From assembly GCF_900103715.1 (NCBI RefSeq), contig NZ_FNHL01000002.1:310001-374000 (forward strand): DNA of 64,000 bases. Reading direction: 5' to 3'. Position numbers and translations under genes: made by a program. A model generated the notes under the pieces. That model was not told where the DNA came from. It did no database searches and worked only from the letters and a program-made list of their open reading frames with translations. Positions 1-9,165 of the stretch are shown one piece after another; positions within the stretch are counted from its first letter, which is position 1, and every line of letters starts with the position of its first letter. The DNA is from Halogranum gelatinilyticum. Lineage in GTDB: Archaea; Halobacteriota; Halobacteria; Halobacteriales; Haloferacaceae.

Positions 1-866
1 CCTCGATGACCGCGGTGGGTGCGATCGCCGGTCTCGGGCTGGCCGGTGGCGTGCTGGACTTCGCTGTGATGGGAGAGATCGTCGTCTGGTGGGTCGTCTC
101 GCCCATCATCGGCTTTTGGGTCTCGCTGATCATCGGCCGGTACTTCTACGCTCGGCTGAACGAGATGGTCGCGATGGAGCGGAGTACGGGCCCGCTGTTC
201 GACATCGACCGCTCGGGGCTGATTCCCATCCCGCGGGTCCACCGGACGACCAACCGCCGGGAGCTGGGCGGGACCTTCACGGTCGTCGCCATCGGCTGTC
301 TGATGGCCTTCTCCTCGGGCACTTCGAACATCGCCAACGCGGTCGCACCGCTGGTCGGCAGCGGCGAACTGGCGATGAACCCGGCCATCATCTTCGGCGG
401 CGTCGCCGTCACCATCGGCGCGTTCACCATCGCCCGACGAACCCTGGAGACGATGGGCAGCGACATCACGGAACTCCCCCTGACTGCCGCCATCGTCGTC
501 GCGTCGGTCTCCTCGACGCTGGTGGTCTTCCTCTCGGCACTCGGCATCCCCGCGAGCTTCGTCATCATCGCGACGATGTCGATTGTCGGGCTGGGCTGGG
601 GCCGTGCGACCCGACCGCTGACCGCGCCCGAAGTCGTCACCGGCGACGGCGGCGCACGGGTCACGGTCGACGCGCTGGCGGCCGACGAGGAGGGTGAACC
701 GCTCCCCCCGATCGGTGCCGAGGACGTCGACGACATCCCCAGTCCGGGGGCACTGTTCAACCCCGTGACGACCGCCCGCGTCGTCCTGATGCAGAACGTC
801 GTGCCTGCCATCGCGACGGTTGGCTCCTATCTCGCCTTCCGGTTCGTCCCGATCTTCGGGTTCTGA
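1..866 (+). CDS. Inorganic phosphate transporter, PiT family (5' end outside window)
   Basis: The reading frame is open from base 3, so the gene begins left of the window; the ATG at 6 is probably internal. The visible 286 residues contain several hydrophobic segments and the motif GTSNIANAVAPLVG (residues 105-118 counted from that ATG), matching the C-terminal copy of the PiT signature normally written GxNDxxN. PiT proteins import phosphate with a cation across the cell membrane. The loop between the two membrane blocks (about residues 215-255) is acidic, as is usual in haloarchaea. Family assignment is firm; the substrate is inferred from the family. Confidence 0.87.
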   Translation, partial: SMTAVGAIAGLGLAGGVLDFAVMGEIVVWWVVSPIIGFWVSLIIGRYFYARLNEMVAMERSTGPLFDIDRSGLIPIPRVHRTTNRRELGGTFTVVAIGCLMAFSSGTSNIANAVAPLVGSGELAMNPAIIFGGVAVTIGAFTIARRTLETMGSDITELPLTAAIVVASVSSTLVVFLSALGIPASFVIIATMSIVGLGWGRATRPLTAPEVVTGDGGARVTVDALAADEEGEPLPPIGAEDVDDIPSPGALFNPVTTARVVLMQNVVPAIATVGSYLAFRFVPIFGF

Positions 867-940
867 GCCGAGGCGACCCGCCTCACTCGGTGGCCGACGG
901 ACCCCCACAGCTTTCTGTCCGACTCCACCAACCACCAGCC

Positions 941-1651
941 ATGAGACGTGCGCGTATCCAGACCCCCGAGGGACCACGTGAAGGCGAATACCGCGACGGC
1001 GTCGTCGTCACCGACGATGGCGAGTACGTCGTCGGCGACGACGGCCCGCTGCTCGCGCCGTGTGAGCCGTCGGCACTCTACTGCGTCGGCCGGAACTACG
1101 CGGCCACGTTGGAACAGATGGAGTACGAGCGGCCGGAGGAACCGGACTTCTTCATCAAGCCTCCCGCATCCGTTATCGCCCACGAGGAACCAATCCCGTA
1201 CCCCGAGTTCACCGAGGAACTCACCTACGCGGGCGAGCTGGTCGCCGTCATCGACGACACCTGCCACGACTTCTCGCCGGAGGAGGCTCCCGACCATATC
1301 CGTGGCTACACGATAATGAACGACGTCGACGCGCTGGACCAACAGGGCCGCACGGCCAGAAAGGCGTTCGACGGCTCGGCTCCGCTCGGCCCGTGGCTGG
1401 AGACGGACCTCGACCCGCGAAGCATCGATATGCACACCGACGTCAGCGGCGAGCGTCGCCAAGAGGCCAACACCGAGTTGATGCTGTTCGGCCCGTACGA
1501 GGTCGTCTCGTATCTCTCGAAGCGCTTTACCTTTCGGCCGGGCGACGCCATCGCGTTCGGTAGTCCGGCGAATCCGGGCACCGTCGAACCCGGCGACGTG
1601 ATCGAGATTACCTACGATGGAGTCGGGACGTTGCGGAACGAAGTCGTCTAG
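941..1651 (+). CDS. Fumarylacetoacetate hydrolase (FAH) family protein
   Basis: This 236-residue protein matches the FAH C-terminal fold: YCVGRNYA near residue 45, FFIKPPASVI near 70, and acidic metal-ligand stretches (LTYAGELVAVI, then NDVDALDQQGRTARK). Family members are Mg-dependent and hydrolyse or decarboxylate acylpyruvates or 2-oxo-acids in catabolism; the exact substrate cannot be read here. The ATG at 941 is preferred over an upstream GTG at 890 because homology begins there. It converges with the next gene, leaving only 5 bases between the stop codons. Confidence 0.85.
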   Translation: MRRARIQTPEGPREGEYRDGVVVTDDGEYVVGDDGPLLAPCEPSALYCVGRNYAATLEQMEYERPEEPDFFIKPPASVIAHEEPIPYPEFTEELTYAGELVAVIDDTCHDFSPEEAPDHIRGYTIMNDVDALDQQGRTARKAFDGSAPLGPWLETDLDPRSIDMHTDVSGERRQEANTELMLFGPYEVVSYLSKRFTFRPGDAIAFGSPANPGTVEPGDVIEITYDGVGTLRNEVV

Positions 1652-1656
1652 TTCTC

Positions 1657-2619
1657 TTAGTTTACCTGGTTCTCCAGGTCCTCATAGCTCCCCGTCTCCT
1701 CGACCTGTTCGACGTTGCGCGCGAGGATGTCGGCGAGCCGTTCCCAGTAGTTCGGGGTGTGTCCGGCGTTGTGCGGCGTGATGAGCACGTTGTCGAAGGT
1801 CCAGAGGTCGTGGTCCGAGGGGAGCGGTTCGGGGTCGGTGACGTCGAGTGCGGCACCCCGGATGGCGTTGCCCTTGAGCGCGGAGACGAGGTCGTCGGTG
1901 TCGACGATGGGACCGCGGCCGATGTTGACGAGGACGCTCTCGGGCTTCATCGTCTTGAACGCGTTCGCGTCGAACATCCCCTCCGTCGCGTCGGTCAGGG
2001 GGGCCGCGATGACGACGTAGTCCGAGACGGCGAGTGCCTCGTGAAGCTCGTCGAAGCCGAGAATCTCGTCGGCAGGGCCACCCTTCTCGGGGCTGTAGCG
2101 GACGCCGACCGTGTGGACGCCGAAGGCGTCGAGGCGGTCGAGGACGGTCTGGCCGATCGCGCCGAGACCGACGACCGAGACGGTGCTTCCCTGGAGTTCG
2201 TGCGTTTCGAAAGAACGCCACTCGGTCCGTTCCTTCTGACGCCACGCGGTGTGGAAGCCGCGGGTGAAGCTCAGGATGGCCCCGAGGACGTGTTCGGCGA
2301 TGTTCGGCCCGTGGACGCCTGAGGCGTTGGTGACGGCGACGCCGTGCTCCTCCAGTGCGTCCATCGGGAGATGGCCCGTGCCGGCGAACGAGCAGGCGAA
2401 GAGCTGCAGGTTCTCGGCGTCGTCGAGCAGTTTCGCGGGCACGTTGAAGCCGGCCGCAATCTCGGCTTCCTTCAGCAGTTCGCGCTCCTCTGCCGGCGTC
2501 TGCCCGTAGACGATGTTCTTCTCTGGTAGCCGCTCGCGCAGTGCGTCGATGTAGCCGTCGGCGGACATCCCGTGGATCTTCTGTCGCAGGACCGCGATGT
2601 CGACATCGGAGTCGGTCAT
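1657..2619 (-). CDS. D-2-hydroxyacid dehydrogenase, NAD-binding
   Basis: The 320-residue protein carries the Rossmann motif GLGAIG around residue 150 and the C-terminal layout of D-isomer 2-hydroxyacid dehydrogenases: NIGRGPIVD, then ALDVTDPEPLP, then the catalytic-His region LITPHNAGHTPNY. Enzymes of this family interconvert 2-oxo-acids and D-2-hydroxyacids with NAD(P)H; phosphoglycerate, glyoxylate or other oxo-acids are all possible. It is monocistronic, convergent with the FAH-family gene and divergent from the MFS transporter. Confidence 0.88.
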   Translation of the reverse strand: MTDSDVDIAVLRQKIHGMSADGYIDALRERLPEKNIVYGQTPAEERELLKEAEIAAGFNVPAKLLDDAENLQLFACSFAGTGHLPMDALEEHGVAVTNASGVHGPNIAEHVLGAILSFTRGFHTAWRQKERTEWRSFETHELQGSTVSVVGLGAIGQTVLDRLDAFGVHTVGVRYSPEKGGPADEILGFDELHEALAVSDYVVIAAPLTDATEGMFDANAFKTMKPESVLVNIGRGPIVDTDDLVSALKGNAIRGAALDVTDPEPLPSDHDLWTFDNVLITPHNAGHTPNYWERLADILARNVEQVEETGSYEDLENQVN

Positions 2620-2733
2620 GCGTGGCAGTTACACGGTAGGGGTTAAGATAGCACCTCATTCGGCAGCGTCTTCGCGGTCTCTCTCGGAGCGCTTTCGAGA
2701 GACGTTTAGGGCCGATTACCGTAGCCCCCGACA

Positions 2734-3978
2734 GTGACCCTTCGCGACCGCCTCGTCGTCACCGTCGCCGCCGCCACCCGCTTCGGCAGCGGCATCCTGA
2801 TGGGGACGGCACTCGGCTTCTACATCGGTGACGGCGGCGGCTCGGACCTCGCTGCCGCGCTCGTCTACACCGCGTACTTCGCGGGCATGATGCTCTTTGC
2901 CCCCTTCTGGGGGGCCGTCGCCGACGTGACCGGCCGCCGCCGGGCCGTCCTCGTCGCGACCGGCGTCGGCGCGACGCTGGCCGTCCTCCCGCTCGTCGCC
3001 GTCGAGGCGACGTGGGCGTTCGTCGGCCTCCGGGGGCTGTACGCCGCCTTTGCCGCCGCGTTCCCGCCCGTGATGCTCACCGTCGTCAGCGCGAGCGGCG
3101 GCGACTCTGGCCGTGGCCGTGCGGTCGGCTTCTTCAACAGTGCTCGCGCGGTCGGCTTCACCGGCGGCCAGCTCACCGCGGGCGCGCTGCTCGGACTCTT
3201 CGTTCCGGATTCGCTGTTTCTCGTCATCGCCGGTGTGAGTCTCGTCTCCACTATCGCTGTCGTTTTCCTCACTGACAACGCCCCCAAACCGGACGCCGAC
3301 CCGACCGTGGCCGAAGTCGCCAGCGAGGTCAGAGAGCGGCTCTTCCCCGCCGTCGGCGACCGCGCCCATCTGGAGACAAATGGACTCAAATGGCTCTACG
3401 TCGCGCTCGCGCTCCGGAACATGACCGTCCTCGGCGTGATGTCGCTGATGCCGGTCTACCTCCCGCAGTCGCTCGGTCTCTCGGCGTTCCTGATGGGTGT
3501 CGTCCTCGCGCTCAACCCCGGCGGACAGGCCGTCTTCATGCTCCTCTTCGGCCGTGTCGCCGACGTCACGGGACGCAAACGGCTCATCACGCTCGGGATG
3601 GCCGGGAGCGCGCTGTTCGCGCTGGTGGCCGCGGCGGCGACACTCCCGGCGTCGCCGACCGTGCGGTTCGCCGTCGCCGTCGTCGCCTTCCTGCTCATCG
3701 CCGCGTCGTTCTCGGCGATGACGACCGGCGCGCTGGCGTTCATCGGCGACGTCGCGCCCGCCGACCGCGAGTCCGAACTGATGGGGCTGCGGACGACGGC
3801 GAAGGGCGTCGGCGGCGTCCTCGGCCCGGTGCTCGTCGGCGGTCTCGCGCTCGTCGTCTCGAAGGAGGTCGCGTTCGTCGTCGGCGCGGTGCCCGGTCTC
3901 GTCGCGACGGCCATCGTCGCCGCCACGCTCGTCGAGAGCTACGGCGCGCGGGCCGGAGTCCCGTTCCTCGGTGACTGA
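2734..3978 (+). CDS. MFS transporter
   Basis: A 414-residue protein with about 12 predicted membrane segments in two halves. The major-facilitator loop signatures are visible: GAVADVTGRRRAVL after the second segment and GRVADVTGRKRLI in the second half. It starts at GTG 2734. MFS carriers move small solutes by proton or ion coupling; nothing in the sequence or neighbours fixes the substrate, though drug or metabolite export is common for this length. The central cytoplasmic loop is acidic, as expected in a halophile. Confidence 0.87.
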   Translation: MTLRDRLVVTVAAATRFGSGILMGTALGFYIGDGGGSDLAAALVYTAYFAGMMLFAPFWGAVADVTGRRRAVLVATGVGATLAVLPLVAVEATWAFVGLRGLYAAFAAAFPPVMLTVVSASGGDSGRGRAVGFFNSARAVGFTGGQLTAGALLGLFVPDSLFLVIAGVSLVSTIAVVFLTDNAPKPDADPTVAEVASEVRERLFPAVGDRAHLETNGLKWLYVALALRNMTVLGVMSLMPVYLPQSLGLSAFLMGVVLALNPGGQAVFMLLFGRVADVTGRKRLITLGMAGSALFALVAAAATLPASPTVRFAVAVVAFLLIAASFSAMTTGALAFIGDVAPADRESELMGLRTTAKGVGGVLGPVLVGGLALVVSKEVAFVVGAVPGLVATAIVAATLVESYGARAGVPFLGD

Positions 3979-4024
3979 CCGCGCGCGGAGGACAGAACCC
4001 CGCGGCGACGCGACGTTCCGGACC

Positions 4025-4031
4025 TTTAATA
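4025..4031 (+). promoter_or_regulatory. TATA-like box of the geranylgeranyl reductase gene
   Basis: TTTAATA is centred 28 bases before the ATG at 4056, the spacing expected for a leaderless haloarchaeal transcript. No Shine-Dalgarno sequence precedes the start. Confidence 0.55.
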
Positions 4032-4055
4032 GCCCAGTGCTGCCGGTAACAGAGT

Positions 4056-5453
4056 ATGAAGCGCGTTGACGTGGCAATCGTCGGTGGCGGGCCTGCCGGG
4101 TCCGCAGCGGCACACGCCGCCGCCACGGCCGGTGCGGACGCCCTCGTCTTCGAGAAGGGCGTTCCGCGCGCGGACCGCGAGCGACTGGGACCGGACTCGA
4201 CTGACGCGGCGGGTATCCTCGACTACTGGGTCGACATCATGGGTATCCACCCCGACGAGTTCCCCGACGACGTCGTCTTACACGAGTTGGACCGCGCCGA
4301 GTTCATCGGCCCGAACGAATCGCTGACGATGCGGACGACCGGCATCGAGTCGTCGTACGACCACTTCGGGTACGCGATGCAGCGCGCCCGCTTCGACGAC
4401 TTCCTCCGCGACCGCGCCGAGGACGCCGGTGCCGAATATCGGGTCAAGGCCTCGGTCAAGGACGTCGAGACCGACCTCACGGCCTCCGGCACCGAGGACG
4501 ACCCCCGACACGTCCTCACGCTCGCCGACAAGTCGACGGTCGGTGCGGACTTCATCGTCCTCGCCGACGGTCCCCAGCGCACGGTCACCAACAAGGTGCT
4601 CGACCGGTTCCTGCCGGGTGACAAGCAGGCCTCGGAAATCATGGCCTCGGTAAAGGCCAACCACATCGCCTACCAGGAACACCGCGAGTTCCCCGAGGAG
4701 GTCTTCGAGGAGGTCGCCGGTGCCATCATGTTCTGGTGGGGCTATATGCCCGGCCATACGGCCTATCCGTGGGTCTTCCCGAACGACAACAACGTCGCCC
4801 GCGTGGGCCTGACGATGCCCATCGGGATGGACATCGACGAGGTCGAAGACCGCGAGAAGTACGCGCTGCTCCACGAGGACGACGAACGCATTCCTTCTGG
4901 GAGTGTCTACATCGAACGGCTGCTCGAACATCTCTGGGGCGACGAGTACGACATCGACGAGGACTTCCCGGTCGTCGAAGACCGCGGCAAGTCGAAGGGG
5001 ACCGAGACGTATCCCATCTCCTCGACGCGACCCATCGACTCGCCGGTCGACGCCGGGATCGCCGTCACCGGCGGCGCGATGGGTGCCACCTCGGCGTTCC
5101 ACGAGGGCGGCGACCACGTCGCGGTCCGCACGGGCGCAATCGCTGGCGAACTTGCGGGCGAGGGCGACCTGAGCGAGTACAACAAGCGGTGGAAGGACGC
5201 CATCGGCGACGAAGTCCTGCGCAACGTCGCGATGGCCGAGTGCGTCCGCGGCTACGGTCCCGACAAGTGGGACTGGGCGTTCAAGACCGCGAACAAGCTC
5301 AAGGCCGACGACGACGGCTACAAACTGTTCAACACCTCGAAACTCGGCGCGGGGCTGAGCGCGGCCCGCCTCGTCGGCGGCTACCAGAAGACGAAGTTCA
5401 AGTACCGCAACGGCAAGTACGTCCAGATCAAAGAGAGCGACTACGACTACTGA
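4056..5453 (+). CDS. Geranylgeranyl reductase family FAD-dependent oxidoreductase
   Basis: The 465-residue protein starts with the FAD dinucleotide-binding motif VDVAIVGGGPAGSAAA, followed by the geranylgeranyl-reductase layout: a YAMQRARFDDFL substrate-lobe segment, a VLADGP motif and a C-terminal GGAMGATSAFHEGGD motif. Such enzymes saturate isoprenoid chains; in archaea the main role is hydrogenating digeranylgeranyl-glycerophospholipids to phytanyl membrane lipids. Haloarchaea carry several paralogues, some acting on menaquinone or carotenoid chains, so the lipid role is likely but not proven. It is monocistronic with its own TATA-like box. Confidence 0.8.
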   Translation: MKRVDVAIVGGGPAGSAAAHAAATAGADALVFEKGVPRADRERLGPDSTDAAGILDYWVDIMGIHPDEFPDDVVLHELDRAEFIGPNESLTMRTTGIESSYDHFGYAMQRARFDDFLRDRAEDAGAEYRVKASVKDVETDLTASGTEDDPRHVLTLADKSTVGADFIVLADGPQRTVTNKVLDRFLPGDKQASEIMASVKANHIAYQEHREFPEEVFEEVAGAIMFWWGYMPGHTAYPWVFPNDNNVARVGLTMPIGMDIDEVEDREKYALLHEDDERIPSGSVYIERLLEHLWGDEYDIDEDFPVVEDRGKSKGTETYPISSTRPIDSPVDAGIAVTGGAMGATSAFHEGGDHVAVRTGAIAGELAGEGDLSEYNKRWKDAIGDEVLRNVAMAECVRGYGPDKWDWAFKTANKLKADDDGYKLFNTSKLGAGLSAARLVGGYQKTKFKYRNGKYVQIKESDYDY

Positions 5454-5605
5454 GCGGCCGACGTCGGTGCTGTTCTCGCTGGCGGCTTCTTCGTTGACGT
5501 CGTTTCAGCTGTCGTCTTTCTCGCTGATTCGTCTCGCCACGACTCGACGACGACACTGTCGTCACTGCACGCTCGCTTCGGGAGAACTGAGAGAGACCAG
5601 ACCGA

Positions 5606-5800
5606 TTACGCTTCGACCGTCGCGCCGCCCTTCTTCCGCGTGACGTAGCCCGCGATGCGGTTACGAACCGGCTTCGACTCGACGTTCGTCAGCTTGCTCA
5701 CGTTCTCTTTGTTCGTCTCGAAGTCCGTGTTGAACGCCTCCGGGTACCGCTCCAGCAGGAGAGTCCCCATCTGCTTGACGTACTTGGGCTTGATTGCCAT
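5606..5800 (-). CDS. rps17e: 30S ribosomal protein S17e
   Basis: The 64-residue protein begins MAIKPKYVKQ and contains FNTDFETNK and VRNRIAGYVTRKK, the signature of archaeal/eukaryotic ribosomal protein S17e, a small-subunit protein. ATG 5800 is chosen over an upstream TTG because family members begin with this Met-Ala-Ile-Lys. It lies 55 bases downstream of the DUF447 gene on the same strand and may be read from the same transcript. Confidence 0.95.
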   Translation of the reverse strand: MAIKPKYVKQMGTLLLERYPEAFNTDFETNKENVSKLTNVESKPVRNRIAGYVTRKKGGATVEA

Positions 5801-5855
5801 GTCCAACAGTTCCCTAGAGAGCCACTAAAACGATTCGTTCCGTGTCGGCTCCAGC

Positions 5856-6458
5856 CTACTGCTCGCGGTAGCTCCGCCACTCGGTCTCCTCGGAGAGGGT
5901 CTCGAAGGCCTCGGCCTCCCGCGGCCCGCCGCACTTCTCGACAGTCTCCGCGAAGTACTCCAATCGGTTCACGAGGACCGCCGTGTCGAAGGCGGGCACG
6001 TCCAGCCGCGAACAGGCGACGGTCGCGTCGACGACAGCCGAAAAGCCCCGGTTGATGGTCGGCACGGACTCGCGGACGACCGCGCTCTCGACGGGCCGAA
6101 GCTCCCACCGCTCCCAGCGCGTCCCGCCCTCGGAACCTGCGTCGACCTGCGTGGCCTCCACCTCGACCCAGGCGTCCGCGCCGGGTAGCGTCGGTTCCTC
6201 TCGCTCGTGGATGGTCAGGGCGGCCGCGACGAACTCTCTGGGGTCCCCCGTGAACTGGACGACGCCGCCGCCTTGCCGGTGAAAGTTTCGGCGAGTTCGG
6301 GTGTTGCCCCACGTCGTCGCCGTCACCGGCGCTCCGTTCTCGCTCGGCGCGTGCAACCCCAACGCGGCGAAGTTCCACAAGTCGTTCGGCCCGAGCGTGG
6401 CGACGACTGATTCGGTGACGCCCCTGAGTTCCACGGGCCAGTCTCCAGTCTCGCTCAT
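5856..6458 (-). CDS. DUF447 domain-containing protein
   Basis: The 200-residue protein matches archaeal DUF447: an N-terminal TESVVATLGPNDLWNFAALGLH segment (read here in two parts), TATTWGNTRTRRNF around residue 50, and the C-terminal VLVNRLEYFAETVEKCGG. The N-terminal half resembles a flavin-reductase-type split barrel, so FMN or pterin binding is plausible; no reaction is established here. Its ATG overlaps the stop of the CitG-like gene as ATGA (6455-6458), so the two are probably translationally coupled. The context with CitG-like, Dus-like and cofD genes points to coenzyme metabolism. Confidence 0.82.
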   Translation of the reverse strand: MSETGDWPVELRGVTESVVATLGPNDLWNFAALGLHAPSENGAPVTATTWGNTRTRRNFHRQGGGVVQFTGDPREFVAAALTIHEREEPTLPGADAWVEVEATQVDAGSEGGTRWERWELRPVESAVVRESVPTINRGFSAVVDATVACSRLDVPAFDTAVLVNRLEYFAETVEKCGGPREAEAFETLSEETEWRSYREQ

Positions 6459-7315
6459 ACTGGAAGCCCCCGCTCCAGCGCGACGAACAGTGCCGCGGCG
6501 GTGATGTCGGCCGTCGTCCCGGGGTTCAGTCCCTCGGCGACGAACTCGTCGGCCAGTCGCTCGACGGCCTCGGGGTCGCCCTGCACCTCGGCGGCGCGTC
6601 GGCTGACCTCGCGTGCGACCTCGGGACCGTGCTGGGTCGCGACGAGCGTGTCCGGTTCCTCGGCGAGCAGGTCGACGAAGGCCCGCGAGGCGCGGTCCAG
6701 CACCGGGCCGTCGTCCGCGAGGATGGACTCGGCCGTCGCGAAGGTCCGCGCGAAGCCGCCGGTCCACTCGCGGGCGTTGCCGTCGCGCTCCTCGCTCATC
6801 GCCATCACGTCGGCGAGGGTCAGTCCACGCTCCTCCAGCGTCGGAATCGCCCCAGCCCCGCGGCGGACGTCGAGGTCGGGGGCGTCCGCCGGGGGGTCGT
6901 CGACCGCGACGTCGACGTGCTCGAAGGCACGGTAGAAGTCCGCCGCGTCGGCGACGGTGGTCGACTCGACGACTGCGGTCACACCTTCAGGCGTCAACTC
7001 ATGGTCGTCGCTCGCGGCGGCTCTCACGAGCGTCACCAGTAAGAGCAGACAGCCGAACTGCGTGTTTCCCCCTCTTTGTTGGCTCATCCCAGCTACGCCG
7101 TGCTCGAACGCCTCGCCGACGCGCGCGCCCTCCTCGGCCAACTGGAGACCGCGGCGCGAGCCGACCGACCCGGCGAGGAAATGTTCGAACCGCAGGTCGT
7201 CCAGGTCGTGCGTGCGGTCGACGTTGCCGGGTTTGGGCGTCCCCGCGACTTCGAGCAGGAGCGCGAGTTCGGCGTGTTCGGCTGGCGAGAAGTCGCGGTC
7301 GCTCGTCGCCGTCAC
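6455..7315 (-). CDS. Triphosphoribosyl-dephospho-CoA synthase-like protein (CitG/MdcB family)
   Basis: A 286-residue protein with the CitG signatures: ALLLEVAGTPKPGNVDRTHD near the N-terminus, GGNTQFGCLLLL near residue 85 and GLNPGTTADITAAALFVAL at the C-terminus. Bacterial CitG makes the prosthetic-group precursor of citrate lyase from dephospho-CoA and ATP. No citrate or malonate lyase is nearby, and archaeal homologues are thought to serve another cofactor pathway. The GTG at 7315 overlaps the upstream stop as GTGA. The next gene begins inside its own stop codon. Family is firm; reaction is unknown. Confidence 0.82.
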   Translation of the reverse strand: MTATSDRDFSPAEHAELALLLEVAGTPKPGNVDRTHDLDDLRFEHFLAGSVGSRRGLQLAEEGARVGEAFEHGVAGMSQQRGGNTQFGCLLLLVTLVRAAASDDHELTPEGVTAVVESTTVADAADFYRAFEHVDVAVDDPPADAPDLDVRRGAGAIPTLEERGLTLADVMAMSEERDGNAREWTGGFARTFATAESILADDGPVLDRASRAFVDLLAEEPDTLVATQHGPEVAREVSRRAAEVQGDPEAVERLADEFVAEGLNPGTTADITAAALFVALERGLPV

Positions 7316-8088
7316 GGCGACGCCTCCGGTTCCGGTCGGTCCTCGCCCCCGCCAGCGAACCAGCCGTCGACGGCCGCACGGACCCGCCGGAGGACGGCTG
7401 GATTGTCGCTCGGCCGCCCGACACTCACCGCATCCGCGCCGTACTCGAGATACTCTCGAACGGTCGCTGCGTCGCGGACGCCGTTGTTCGCGACGACGAA
7501 CAGGCCCGTCGCGTCGGCGACGTCGCCGACGACGGATTCCGAATCCATCGCGTCGATGTGGATGAGGTCTGCACCGGCGGCTTCGACCGCCTCCGCCGTC
7601 TCGACGAGGTCGACGCCGTCGACTTCGGCGCGGACCTTCACACTCACCGTCGCACCGGCGTCGACTGCGGCGGCGACGTACTCGGCGAGGCGGTCGGTGT
7701 CGCGCAGTAGCGACTCGCCGCAGCCGACGGCGCACAGCTCTTCCTGCCGGCAGTGGGCGTTGATTTCCAGTATCGCGTCGTGGTCGGCACAGACCGCCGC
7801 GGCGTCGGCGACGGGGCCGACCGTGGCACTTCGGACGTTGAAGCCGACGGTGAGCGACGAATCGGCGAGTTTTGAGAGCTCGCTGTCGACGAAGGCCAGC
7901 GGGTCGTCGGGCAGGAACTCGTCGCGGTCGCGGGCGACGAGTTCGCGGGCCGCCGCTCGCGACGCGTCGTCGAGTGCGATACCGCCGAGGAAGGCGGCTC
8001 CGGCGTACTCACTCCCCGCCCGTGCCCACGCCGCGTCGGCTTCGCCGGAGAGGCTGGCGAGCGCGAGCCGCGGCTCGAACCCGGCCAT
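7312..8088 (-). CDS. tRNA-dihydrouridine-synthase-like TIM-barrel protein
   Basis: The 258-residue protein looks like an FMN-binding TIM barrel of the Dus/dihydroorotate-dehydrogenase type: EINAHCRQEELC near residue 125, VSVKVRAEVDGVDL near 160, VVANNGVRDAATV near 210 and AVSVGRPSD at the phosphate-binding end. True Dus proteins have a catalytic Cys in NxGCP; here the segment reads NAHCRQ, as in archaeal proteins labelled methanogenesis marker or Dus-like. It is much shorter than tRNA Dus (about 320-350) and lacks an RNA-binding tail, so a small-molecule oxidoreductase is as likely. It overlaps cofD as TGATG. Confidence 0.7.
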   Translation of the reverse strand: MAGFEPRLALASLSGEADAAWARAGSEYAGAAFLGGIALDDASRAAARELVARDRDEFLPDDPLAFVDSELSKLADSSLTVGFNVRSATVGPVADAAAVCADHDAILEINAHCRQEELCAVGCGESLLRDTDRLAEYVAAAVDAGATVSVKVRAEVDGVDLVETAEAVEAAGADLIHIDAMDSESVVGDVADATGLFVVANNGVRDAATVREYLEYGADAVSVGRPSDNPAVLRRVRAAVDGWFAGGGEDRPEPEASP

Positions 8089-9104
8089 CAAGCGGCCTCC
8101 GCCCCGGCTGAGTCGGTCAATTCGGCCAACGCCTTGGCGACGGCGCGCGCGACCCGCTCGGCGTCCGCGGGACCGTCGATCTTCGTGTCGGTCCGGACGA
8201 CCGGCCGGTCCAATTCGGTCCCGTCCGCGGTGTCGAGGACGAACGCGTCGGCGAAGGGGTAGGCCTCCGCGACGCCCGCCGTGCTCGCCTCGTAGCCGAC
8301 AGCCTCCATCAGCTTCGCTGCCGGCCCGGAGAACACCTCGTCCTCGACGAACGGCGAGACGGCGACGACCGGCGTCTCGTGGAGTGCTCGCTCGACGCCC
8401 GGCAGTGCCAGCATCGGGCCGATGCTCGTCACCGGATTGGAGGGGCCCACGACGACCGGGTCGGCGAGCGCGTCGAGGGTCTCCGAGGAGGGGCGGGCCT
8501 CGTCGGCCCCGCGGAACTCCACGTCCTCGACGGCGGGGGCAGCACGCTCTGCGACCCAGAACTCCTGGAAATGCATCGCGCCCTCGTCGGTGTGGATGAT
8601 ACTTGCTACGGGGTCGTCCGACATCGGGACGAGGTCGACCGCGAGGTCGAAGGCGTCCGCGAGGATGCGTGTGACCTCGGTCAGCGAGTTGCCCTCGTCG
8701 AGGAGGCTGGTTCGGGTGACGTGAACTGCCCGGTCCTTGTCGCCGATCTCCATGAACTCCGCGACGCCCGAGAAGCGTCGCCAGCGGGCGATGTCGCGGC
8801 CCGCGACCTGTGCCTCGTCGTCGAGGTAGCGCGGCCCCGGTTCGAACCCCGCAGCGTCGGCGAGGCGGTGCAGTTCGGCGTTCGTCTCGGTGGTGTCGTC
8901 GGCGATGCCCCACCACCGGTCGGTGTCGAGGACGCCGCCGCCGTGAAAGAGCACGGTGTCGACGTCGGGGCAGACGAGCAGCCCTCCGAGTTCGACGTCG
9001 TCGCCGGAGTTGCCGACGACGGTCGTCTCGGCGGGGTCGAACACGTCTGCCGCGCCGTCGAGGAGCTTCGGCGTGCCCGTCCCGCCCGCGAGAAAGGTGA
9101 CCAT
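8088..9104 (-). CDS. cofD: 2-phospho-L-lactate transferase (F420 biosynthesis)
   Basis: The 338-residue protein begins [17 protein letters not shown], the nucleotide-binding start of CofD, followed by [24 protein letters not shown], and later [17 protein letters not shown] and AVSPFV. CofD joins an activated 2-phospholactate-type donor to the deazaflavin Fo, giving F420-0. Haloarchaea make F420. It is the first gene of a minus-strand set in which every junction overlaps (TGATG, GTGA, ATGA), so the downstream products are probably made in step with it. Confidence 0.93.
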   Translation of the reverse strand: MVTFLAGGTGTPKLLDGAADVFDPAETTVVGNSGDDVELGGLLVCPDVDTVLFHGGGVLDTDRWWGIADDTTETNAELHRLADAAGFEPGPRYLDDEAQVAGRDIARWRRFSGVAEFMEIGDKDRAVHVTRTSLLDEGNSLTEVTRILADAFDLAVDLVPMSDDPVASIIHTDEGAMHFQEFWVAERAAPAVEDVEFRGADEARPSSETLDALADPVVVGPSNPVTSIGPMLALPGVERALHETPVVAVSPFVEDEVFSGPAAKLMEAVGYEASTAGVAEAYPFADAFVLDTADGTELDRPVVRTDTKIDGPADAERVARAVAKALAELTDSAGAEAA

Positions 9105-9165
9105 TGCCCCGTGGTTGTCCGCGGGGCGGTTTGTATCTGCCCCTCTCCGTGGTGCCACGACACAC

